A stretch of 5,591 nucleotides of DNA from Candidatus Portiera sp. (GTDB lineage Bacteria; Pseudomonadota; Gammaproteobacteria; CBDBNL01; JAAOII01). Below, one piece after another: positions 1-5,182 of the stretch. Below the pieces are notes generated by a model, which was not told the origin of the DNA, made no database searches, and worked only from the letters and a program-made list of their open reading frames with translations. The stretch is taken from NCBI GenBank assembly GCA_015163845.1, contig JAAOII010000208.1, forward strand, positions 1 through 5,591. The letters run 5' to 3'. Made by a program: the position numbers and the translations under genes. Each line of letters starts with the position of its first letter. Position 1 is the stretch's first letter.

Positions 1-589
1 CATTGGCTAAACCGCCCCACATACCATTAACTCCTTTGTCACCTAATATAGGTTGGAGAGTTGAACTTATATTTAATGGTAGCCCTTTACGGTGTGTGAA
101 ATAGCCCATGGCTAAACCAACAATTCCATAAATAGCCCAGGGATGAAAGCCCCAGTGAAACAATGTGAGTAGCATCGCAGAATCAGCTGCAGCGGCGGTC
201 AATGCCTCGCCTTCGCCAATATATGGGTTACCGCTGAAATGCCACATGGGCTCAGCGATACTCCAGAATACCAATCCTATTCCCATACCCGCTGCAAACA
301 GCATGGATACCCAGGATAGCATGGTAAACTCGGGTCGGTCAGTGTCTTTACCTATACGAATTTTGCCCCAAGGACTGACAATCAGACCTAGACACGCATA
401 TAGAAAAATAGAAACAATGCCGATATAGTACCAACGGAAGTTGGAAACTATTGAACCAGAAGTGCTTTTAGCAATTTCTGTGAAGTTTGTTGGTGAGACA
501 ATTGCCCACGCAACAAAAAGTAACAGAACAATACCGCTGACTGTAATCAGTGTACGGGATAGTCCTGCGTCATTAACTTTTGCATTCAT
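1..589 (-). CDS. BCCT-family betaine/choline/carnitine transporter, 5' part only (gene runs off the left edge)
   Basis: This is the first 196 codons of a secondary transporter of the BCCT family, which imports quaternary-ammonium compatible solutes such as glycine betaine or choline across the inner membrane. The frame is open from the ATG at 589 to the window edge; family members are about 500-680 residues, so well over half is missing. Visible signs are a first membrane helix at residues 14-31, a second at about 54-72, the family's glycine-rich segment at residues 96-114 (MLFAAGMGIGLVFWSIAEP), and HWGFHPWAIY at 145-154. Trp146, Trp151 and Tyr154 have the same spacing as BetP Trp189, Trp194 and Tyr197, which form the aromatic betaine box. 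The GMGIG form is typical of ion-coupled uptake carriers rather than CaiT-type exchangers. A strong ribosome site, AGGAG at 596-600, lies six bases before the ATG. The exact substrate cannot be read from this fragment. Confidence 0.95.
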   Translation of the reverse strand, partial: MNAKVNDAGLSRTLITVSGIVLLLFVAWAIVSPTNFTEIAKSTSGSIVSNFRWYYIGIVSIFLYACLGLIVSPWGKIRIGKDTDRPEFTMLSWVSMLFAAGMGIGLVFWSIAEPMWHFSGNPYIGEGEALTAAAADSAMLLTLFHWGFHPWAIYGIVGLAMGYFTHRKGLPLNISSTLQPILGDKGVNGMWGGLAN

Positions 590-679
590 GATTTTCTCCT
601 TTTAAGTTGAAGTAAAAATATAATTATTCCATTGCCCATAATAAAACCTTCAAGGCAAGGCAATAATTATAAAAATTAC

Positions 680-691
680 TTATCATGATAA
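680..691. promoter_or_regulatory. 12-base perfect palindrome upstream of the BCCT gene
   Basis: TTATCATGATAA is its own reverse complement and lies about 90 bases before the BCCT start codon, next to a TATAAT-like hexamer (666-671, minus strand). The position suits an operator. Short AT-rich palindromes also occur by chance, and no regulator gene is in the window to pair with it. Confidence 0.25.
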
Positions 692-723
692 AACCACCCT
701 AACCCAGTTGAATAACACAAAAG

Positions 724-803
724 CATTAATCATCCGTATAGAGCTGAACGATTAAAGAAATACCATTAATCATCCGTCTAGAGCTGAACGATTAAAGAAA
801 TAT
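724..803. repeat. Two tandem copies of a 40-base unit
   Basis: Bases 724-763 and 764-803 are the same 40-base sequence with two differences (738 A against 778 C, and 763 C against 803 T). Each copy carries a separated inverted repeat, TTAATC with GATTAA (726-731/750-755 and 766-771/790-795), 18 bases apart. There is no spacer between the copies. They lie about 135-215 bases upstream of the BCCT start codon, where a duplicated regulator-binding site would make sense, but that role is inference. The near identity points to a recent duplication or to selection on the unit. Confidence 0.9.
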
Positions 804-930
804 CAATAATCTAATATTCATTATAGAACTTTCAATGTGGATATTACATCTTTTAATGCAAAAACAACTTTTTATCAATTATTATGATTTAAGGATGTTT
901 TTATGATAAAGGTAGCAAATAAGATAATAG

Positions 931-948
931 GCATAGCATAATCTATGC
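931..948. repeat. Small hairpin, 6-base stem and 6-base loop
   Basis: GCATAG (931-936) and CTATGC (943-948) form a perfect inverted repeat around CATAAT. In minus-strand RNA the stem would be followed by a moderately U-rich stretch (930-915), so it could be a weak second terminator for the dct transcript. The stem is short and half AT, so this is only a candidate. Confidence 0.3.
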
Positions 949-974
949 ACTTGCATACTTATACCGACTCCATA

Positions 975-1016
975 TTCTATGGATGTTCTATGGACGTTCT
1001 ATGGATGTTCTATGGC
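975..1016. repeat. 11-base tandem array, almost four copies
   Basis: The unit TTCTATGGATG repeats at 975-985, 986-996 (one change, ATG to ACG) and 997-1007, with a fourth copy at 1008-1016 that matches for eight bases. The period is close to one turn of the DNA helix, so each copy presents the same face. It lies about 85-125 bases beyond the dctM stop codon and has no evident coding role. It could be a slippage product or a cooperative protein-binding array. Confidence 0.85.
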
Positions 1017-1039
1017 AAGGATATTTATGCTGTCGTCTG

Positions 1040-1080
1040 GGTGCCGCTAGCAGAATATTTCCAGAATGCTTTAAGGCACC
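1040..1080. repeat. Interrupted inverted repeat just downstream of dctM, possible terminator
   Basis: GGTGCC (1040-1045) pairs with GGCACC (1075-1080), and inside it AGCA (1049-1052) pairs with TGCT (1067-1070), giving a two-part stem with an internal loop. It begins 22 bases after the dctM stop codon in the direction of transcription, where a terminator would be expected. No run of T residues follows on the minus strand, so it is not a classical intrinsic terminator; it may instead protect the 3' end of the transcript. Confidence 0.3.
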
Positions 1081-1101
1081 TGTTACTTATATATGTTTAT
1101 G

Positions 1102-2517
1102 CTAATTGAGGATTAGCTCAGGGCCCATAAAGTAATTGGGTAAAGCAGTGGAGATAAACGGCACGTAAGTTACCAGTATGAGAAACACCACTAGGACCAT
1201 CAACCAAGGCAAGGATGCACGCACAACCGATAATATTGGCATCTGGCTAATCCCCGAAGCAACGAATAAATTTAACCCTACGGGTGGCGTAATCATACCA
1301 ATTTCCATATTGACAACCATGATAATACCTAAATGAATCGGATCTATTCCCAACTCAATAGCAATGGGAAATACCAAGGGCGCCACAATAATCAACAAAC
1401 CAGATGGTTCCATAAACTGTCCACCTAGGAGTAATATCACATTCACTAGGAGTAAAAACATTATTGGAGTAAGCCCCCATTGCAACATTGACTCTGCTAT
1501 GCCTTGAGGAATCTGTTCTTCAGTCAGGACATGTTTAAGGATCAGGGCATTGGCTATAATGAACATTAGCATGAAGCTAAGCTTGCTGGCCTCGGCTAGA
1601 GTTTTGCGGGTATCCTCATGCCAAAAAGCCGATAGGACTTTTAGTAATAGAATATGGAGTCCAGATATTTTAAATGTTTGAACTGCATTGTTGGCTGTTG
1701 CGTCTTCATCCTCATCACCCACTCTCTTAAAAGGCCCCATGTCACGATATACAAAATTAGCTATGAGGAAAGCATAGACCGCTGCCACTGAAGCGGCTTC
1801 AGTTGGAGTGAATATACCGCCATATATACCACCCAATATGATAATTATGAGAAGTAAGCCAGCAAAAGCATCCTTGCCAGATGAAAGAATTTCTCTGAAC
1901 CCCTTAAACGGTAAGCGTGGCATTTTCTTAACCCGAGCTGCTATGTAAATGGCTATCATTAACATCAACCCAGCAATGAGCCCTGGTATCACCCCAGCTA
2001 AAAACATTCTCCCCACAGATACATCAGTCGCCGCCGCATAAACAACCATCACCAAAGATGGCGGAATCAAAATTCCCAAGGTGCCAGCATTACATATTAC
2101 TCCAACCGCAAAGTCCTTGGAGTAGCCAACTTGACGCATGCCAGCAATGACAACAGAACCAATGGCAACCACAGTGGCTGGCGACGAGCCAGATAAAGCA
2201 GCAAACATCATACAGGCAAGAACACTGGCGATTGCCATACCGCCGTGAAAAGAACCGACACAGGCAATGGCGAAGCGAATTATTCTGCGTGCCACTCCCC
2301 CTGTGCTCATAAAACTTGATGCCAAAATAAAGAAAGGAATTGCGAGCAAGGTATAGTGGCTGTCAAAAGCACTGAATAGGGTCTGCATTACGCTCGCCAG
2401 TGAAGAATCCGAATAAGCTAGTAAAAATAAAGTGCTGGATAGCCCAAGGCATATGGCTACTGGCACACCTGTCAACATCAACAGAATGATTAGCCCAAAT
2501 AATAATAACATTTCCAT
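1102..2517 (-). CDS. dctM: TRAP transporter large permease subunit, C4-dicarboxylate type
   Basis: DctM is the large inner-membrane subunit of a tripartite ATP-independent periplasmic transporter and carries the Na+-driven transport path for dicarboxylates such as succinate, fumarate and malate delivered by DctP. The 471-residue protein is strongly hydrophobic and shows the family's landmarks: GVPVAI at 17-22, FILASSFMSTGG at 63-74, AALSGSSPATV at 106-116, the NAGTLGILIPPS loop at 143-154, GIFTPTEAA at 234-242, and in the second half GGQFMEPSG at 365-373 and GMITPPVGLNLF at 407-418. The two symmetric halves are the known sites for Na+ and substrate. It is about 45 residues longer than the roughly 425-residue short form because of a hydrophilic, acidic stretch at about 258-304. 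The ATG at 2517 starts immediately before the first membrane helix, but no good ribosome site precedes it. Third and last gene of dctPQM; the stop is TAG. Confidence 0.95.
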   Translation of the reverse strand: MEMLLLFGLIILLMLTGVPVAICLGLSSTLFLLAYSDSSLASVMQTLFSAFDSHYTLLAIPFFILASSFMSTGGVARRIIRFAIACVGSFHGGMAIASVLACMMFAALSGSSPATVVAIGSVVIAGMRQVGYSKDFAVGVICNAGTLGILIPPSLVMVVYAAATDVSVGRMFLAGVIPGLIAGLMLMIAIYIAARVKKMPRLPFKGFREILSSGKDAFAGLLLIIIILGGIYGGIFTPTEAASVAAVYAFLIANFVYRDMGPFKRVGDEDEDATANNAVQTFKISGLHILLLKVLSAFWHEDTRKTLAEASKLSFMLMFIIANALILKHVLTEEQIPQGIAESMLQWGLTPIMFLLLVNVILLLGGQFMEPSGLLIIVAPLVFPIAIELGIDPIHLGIIMVVNMEIGMITPPVGLNLFVASGISQMPILSVVRASLPWLMVLVVFLILVTYVPFISTALPNYFMGPELILN

Positions 2518-2524
2518 GATAGTG

Positions 2525-2618
2525 AAGTATTTCTAAGTATTTATAAGTATCGCCAAGTATCTAAGTATCTAAGTATCTAATTATCTAAGTATCTAAGTAT
2601 CTAAGTATCTAATTATTT
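2525..2618. repeat. Short tandem-repeat array between dctQ and dctM
   Basis: Almost the whole space between dctQ and dctM is built from a core AAGTAT (plus strand). Three 10-base units (2525-2554) are followed by eight 8-base units (2555-2618), mostly AAGTATCT, with AATTATCT at 2579-2586 and AATTATTT at 2611-2618. The array runs through the dctQ stop codon (2613-2615) and ends only eight bases before the dctM ATG. On the coding strand the 8-base unit is ATACTTAG. Because eight is not a multiple of three and the unit contains TAG, all three frames hold a stop every 24 bases, so it cannot be coding. Copy number is likely to vary by slippage. Confidence 0.93.
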
Positions 2619-3245
2619 AGTGCCAAATTCTTTTATCGCTGACTCTGCCTCATACGAAGCAATCAGACCTTGGCGTTTTTTATTGATTATCTCCCACATA
2701 GCATGAAGCGATCGATAAAACAGTAATGTCATAGATAGAGGTAATGCCGCATAGGGGATGAAGCGTGGCATCTTCTCGTAGACCTCGTCTTCATTAAGTA
2801 AGGGCTCTAAAAATCTTAAAATGTCTGGCATGGGAATATCATTGACTTCCAACCATGCTCTCTCCGTCACAAAAGGATACCAGTAGCTCCAAGAGCCGAA
2901 GGCAAATATGGCGGCAAATATCAAGCAAACCGTCGCCGCGAATATCGCCATGATATATCGCCACTGAGGCGATAGATATTGCAATAGAATGTCCACCCCA
3001 ATATGGATGTTTTTCTTGAAACCATAGCAAGCACCAAACAATACTAGCCAGGCGAATAGAAAGACCGTTGCTTCCAACGCCCATAGTATGTTGGAGTTAA
3101 ACACATAACGTGCTATTACATTAGCAAAAGTTAATGCAGTCATGACAAACAGAAGAAACGCCATGAGCGTTTCTTCTAATTTGTCTATTAAAGAAGTTGT
3201 TTTCTTAATTGCTGTAAGATTGTGCTGAACGAAGCAATTGGGCAC
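2613..3245 (-). CDS. dctQ: TRAP transporter small permease subunit, C4-dicarboxylate type
   Basis: DctQ is the small membrane subunit of the TRAP dicarboxylate transporter; it binds DctM and helps dock the periplasmic receptor. Counting from the GTG at 3245 it has 210 residues and four predicted membrane helices at about 28-49, 52-76, 97-122 and 161-183. The amphipathic IDKLEE stretch before helix 1, the EATVFLFAWLVLFGA segment with KKNIHIGVD after helix 2, and the DIPMPDILRFLEPL loop before helix 4 match DctQ of C4-dicarboxylate systems. The reading frame opens further upstream and has no ATG before the first membrane helix (ATG at 3164). I prefer GTG 3245 because AGAAGGA (3251-3257) lies five bases before it; TTG at 3260 or 3248 are alternatives. 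With this start the gene overlaps dctP by 41 bases, which implies coupled translation. The last codons run into the repeat array. Confidence 0.9.
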   Translation of the reverse strand: MPNCFVQHNLTAIKKTTSLIDKLEETLMAFLLFVMTALTFANVIARYVFNSNILWALEATVFLFAWLVLFGACYGFKKNIHIGVDILLQYLSPQWRYIMAIFAATVCLIFAAIFAFGSWSYWYPFVTERAWLEVNDIPMPDILRFLEPLLNEDEVYEKMPRFIPYAALPLSMTLLFYRSLHAMWEIINKKRQGLIASYEAESAIKEFGTK

Positions 3246-4194
3246 CAATGTCCTTCTCAAACTTCTTCCACACGGGCTTCATAGCAGTAACCCATTCCTG
3301 TCTTTGTGACGCGGACAGAGTATTGATCTTGCCTCCAGCTTTTATTATCCTTTGGCGATTTTCTTGGTTTATCTTAGTCGCTTCAGAGTTACGCAATTCG
3401 GTAACTTCTGTAAGGATTTGACTAAGTTGGGCAGCTATATCTTTATCCAATGATTTCCACCACTTGTTTGAAGTAACCACCAAATAATCTAGAATACCAT
3501 GATTAGTTTCGGTTACGCCCTTTTGCACCTCAAAGAACTTCCTGCCATAGATGTTTGACCAGGTATTCTCCTGTCCATCTACTACACCGGTCTGCAAAGC
3601 ACCATATACTTCGCTAAATGCCATTTTCTGCGGACTTGCCTTGAGTGCTTCAAATTGTGCTACTAGCACATCTGATGCTTGGACACGAAACTTTAATCCA
3701 GCTGCATCTTTGGGAGAAATTAGAGGGCGGTTAGCCGACATTTGTTTCATTCCATTGTGCCAGAAAGTCAGTCCTAATAGACCACGACGTTTCATAGAGT
3801 TTTTAAGTCTTTGACCATTTTTTGATGCTTGGAAAGCATCAACTGCTGCGACATCTTTGAACAAAAAAGGTAGGTCAAAAATGCGGAACTTTTTGGTGAA
3901 CTTTTCAAACTTAGATAAAGAAGGGGCAGCAAAATGGACATCTCCATTCAACATTGCTTCCAAAACCTTATCGTCATTGTAAAGAACTGAATTGGGATAA
4001 ACTTCCATACAGGCCTTACCGTTCATTTCTTTATTCACCCTTTCGGCAAATAATGTAGCTGCGATACCTTTAGGGTGTCTGTCAGTGTTTGTTACATGGC
4101 TAAATTTAATCACCAGTTCGCCTGAGTCGCAATTAGCGTAAGCGGTTTGGGTGAAAAATACACCAAGTAGCAATAATATTAAATATTTTTTCAT
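3205..4194 (-). CDS. dctP: TRAP transporter periplasmic C4-dicarboxylate-binding protein
   Basis: DctP is the soluble periplasmic receptor that captures C4-dicarboxylates and hands them to the DctQM membrane complex. The 329-residue protein begins with a clear Sec signal peptide (residues 1-20, cut expected after AYA). The mature part shows the family pattern: FSHVTNTDRHPKG at 31-43, IFDLPFLF at 105-112, GLKFRVQAS at 166-174 with Arg170, the conserved residue that binds the substrate carboxylate, and GQENTWSNIY at 207-216 followed by the TETNHGILDYLVV stretch. These match Pseudomonas-type DctP far better than sialic acid or ectoine receptors, so dicarboxylate is the likely ligand. The ATG at 4194 is fixed by the signal peptide and by AAAGAGA at 4201-4207, six bases upstream. 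It is the first gene of dctPQM and has its own candidate promoter and dyad upstream. No dctB/dctD-type sensor or regulator is in the window. Confidence 0.96.
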   Translation of the reverse strand: MKKYLILLLLGVFFTQTAYANCDSGELVIKFSHVTNTDRHPKGIAATLFAERVNKEMNGKACMEVYPNSVLYNDDKVLEAMLNGDVHFAAPSLSKFEKFTKKFRIFDLPFLFKDVAAVDAFQASKNGQRLKNSMKRRGLLGLTFWHNGMKQMSANRPLISPKDAAGLKFRVQASDVLVAQFEALKASPQKMAFSEVYGALQTGVVDGQENTWSNIYGRKFFEVQKGVTETNHGILDYLVVTSNKWWKSLDKDIAAQLSQILTEVTELRNSEATKINQENRQRIIKAGGKINTLSASQRQEWVTAMKPVWKKFEKDIGAQLLRSAQSYSN

Positions 4195-4224
4195 ATTGTA
4201 TCTCTTTAAGTATATATATAAATT

Positions 4225-4242
4225 ATAACTAATTATAGTTAT
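4225..4242. promoter_or_regulatory. Perfect 18-base dyad, candidate operator for dctPQM
   Basis: ATAACTA (4225-4231) and TAGTTAT (4236-4242) are exact inverted repeats around ATTA. The dyad lies in the 67-base gap before dctP, just downstream of the candidate -10 box, so it would overlap the expected transcription start at about 4242. A bound repressor there would block the promoter. The local sequence is very AT-rich, which raises the chance of a random match, and no cognate regulator is visible. Confidence 0.4.
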
Positions 4243-4248
4243 GGGTTA

Positions 4249-4277
4249 ATTATAGGACATTTTAACTATTTATGCAA
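4249..4277 (-). promoter_or_regulatory. Candidate sigma-70 promoter for dctPQM
   Basis: On the minus strand TTGCAT (4272-4277) and a perfect TATAAT (4249-4254) are separated by 17 bases, the ideal spacing. The -35 box lies in the last codons of folP. Transcription would start near 4242, about 48 bases before the dctP ATG. No terminator follows folP, so read-through from aroB-folP could also contribute. The -35 match is only three of six. Confidence 0.4.
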
Positions 4278-5182
4278 TGAGCTAGTTTGAGGGCATCCAA
4301 GTTGCCCTTTACATCATGGACACGAATGAGCCAAGTCCCGGCCAAAACTGCAATTGCCGTTGATGCAATAGTCGCCGCTAAACGCCCATTTGCTTCTCTG
4401 CCAGTTATTTCGCCAAAGAATGATTTGCGCGATAGTCCCACTAACAATGGTGAGTCCATACTAGTGAACTGATGCAGGTTTTTTAGCAAGAGGTGGTTGT
4501 GTTCAAACGACTTGCCAAAACCGAAACCAGGATCAAGGATAATCTTGTCTGCTGGGATTCCAGCATCTATGGCAACTTGGCGACGGGTCTGTAAATATTC
4601 TTTGACTTCTCGCACCACGTCTTCATAATGTGGTCTCTCTTGCATAGTGCGAGGTTCCCCTTGAATGTGCATCAAGCATACTGGTAATTTACTATTACTG
4701 GCTGCCTCCAAAGCTCCTTCACGAGTCAAAGCCCGAACATCGTTTATCAACGAGGCACCATTCTGTGCAGCTGAGCGGATGAGATCTGGGTTGCTGGTAT
4801 CAATAGAAATGGGGATTTGTAATTTGCTATTGAGGGTCTCTAATATCTCCAAGACCCTGTCTTGTTCCTCTGTAGAATCAACTGGTTCAGACCCTGGGCG
4901 AGTGGACTCCGCCCCTAGGTCAATAATAGCTGCTCCCTCTTCTGCCATTTGTTCTGCATGGGCAAGGGCTGCTGTTTTGTCTAGGTAATCCCCCTTGTAG
5001 AGACGGCCGCCATCATAGAAAGAGTCCTTGGTGAGATTGAGCACGCCCATAATATGAGGACGGTTTAGGTTTAAAGAATATTTCCCTAGGCGAAATTGCT
5101 TGGCTAAAATATTCTCGCTATTATTTGATTTAATATTATTCTGTTCAATGTTGCTTGATTTAATATTATTCGGCAAGAGCAT
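4262..5182 (-). CDS. folP: Dihydropteroate synthase
   Basis: FolP is the cytoplasmic folate-pathway enzyme that joins 6-hydroxymethyl-7,8-dihydropterin diphosphate with p-aminobenzoate to give 7,8-dihydropteroate; it is the sulfonamide target. The 306-residue TIM-barrel protein shows the expected active-site elements: NLTKDSFYDGG at 49-59 (loop 1), STRPGSEP at 93-100 (loop 2), IDTS with Asp128, IND with Asn147, MHIQGEPRTMQ at 171-181, DPGFGFGK with Asp217, SRKS with Lys253, and IRVHD with Arg287 and His289. The usual Pro of loop 1 (NVTPDSF) is Lys52; Phe55 and the STRPG loop, where sulfonamide-resistance changes usually fall, look normal. The N terminus is about 26 residues longer than the E. 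coli enzyme and Asn-rich, with two similar 10-residue blocks (5-14 and 15-24). No other ATG, GTG or TTG lies between codon 4 and Met45, so the ATG at 5182 (or TTG at 5176) is forced. It overlaps aroB by 17 bases, with AAAGGA about 11 bases upstream. Confidence 0.97.
   Translation of the reverse strand: MLLPNNIKSSNIEQNNIKSNNSENILAKQFRLGKYSLNLNRPHIMGVLNLTKDSFYDGGRLYKGDYLDKTAALAHAEQMAEEGAAIIDLGAESTRPGSEPVDSTEEQDRVLEILETLNSKLQIPISIDTSNPDLIRSAAQNGASLINDVRALTREGALEAASNSKLPVCLMHIQGEPRTMQERPHYEDVVREVKEYLQTRRQVAIDAGIPADKIILDPGFGFGKSFEHNHLLLKNLHQFTSMDSPLLVGLSRKSFFGEITGREANGRLAATIASTAIAVLAGTWLIRVHDVKGNLDALKLAHCINS
5125..5171. repeat. 17-base direct repeat with 30-base period at the folP start
   Basis: TTGATTTAATATTATTC occurs exactly twice, at 5125-5141 and 5155-5171, inside the first 20 codons of folP and touching the aroB stop codon. 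The 30-base period keeps the folP frame and yields the protein blocks NNIKSSNIEQ and NNIKSNNSEN. It looks like an in-frame tandem duplication that has partly diverged between the exact copies. Confidence 0.88.

Larger units (their letters stand above)
590..1101. other. 512-base non-coding gap between dctM and the BCCT gene
   Basis: No convincing protein-coding or RNA gene lies here. Both flanking genes are on the minus strand, so the stretch should hold the 3' end of the dct transcript and the upstream control region of the BCCT gene. It contains, from right to left, an interrupted inverted repeat (1040-1080), an 11-base tandem array (975-1016), a small hairpin (931-948), a 40-base tandem duplication (724-803) and a 12-base palindrome (680-691). 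TATAAT-like hexamers on the minus strand occur at 820-825 and 666-671, but neither has a good -35 partner at normal spacing, so I do not call a promoter. Bases 610-671 could also fold as a bulged stem (ATTGCC at 631-636 with GGCAAT at 659-664). Confidence 0.8.

Noticed and set aside
165..428. Plus-strand 87-codon open frame
   Set aside because: It lies antisense inside the BCCT reading frame, whose protein shows strong family motifs.
724..803. CRISPR array
   Set aside because: There are only two units, directly adjacent with no spacers between them, and no cas genes nearby.
903..941. Short plus-strand frame of 12 codons in the large gap
   Set aside because: Too short, with no convincing ribosome site and no similarity I can recognise.
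2525..2618. Phase-variable coding repeat
   Set aside because: The array lies outside the coding frames, apart from the end of dctQ, and has stops in all three frames, so it cannot switch a protein on and off by frameshift.
2839..3084. Minus-strand 81-codon open frame
   Set aside because: Lies within dctQ in another frame; the dctQ frame has the membrane helices and family motifs.
3551..3814. Plus-strand open frame of 87 codons
   Set aside because: Antisense to the conserved core of dctP, with no ribosome site or recognisable protein features.
4665..4988. Plus-strand open frame of 107 codons
   Set aside because: Antisense to the folP catalytic core; a shadow of that gene's codon pattern.
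4262..5182. Acquired sulfonamide-resistance (sul-type) enzyme
   Set aside because: The STRPG loop and Phe of loop 1 are as in normal FolP, and the gene sits in a housekeeping context overlapping aroB with no mobile element.
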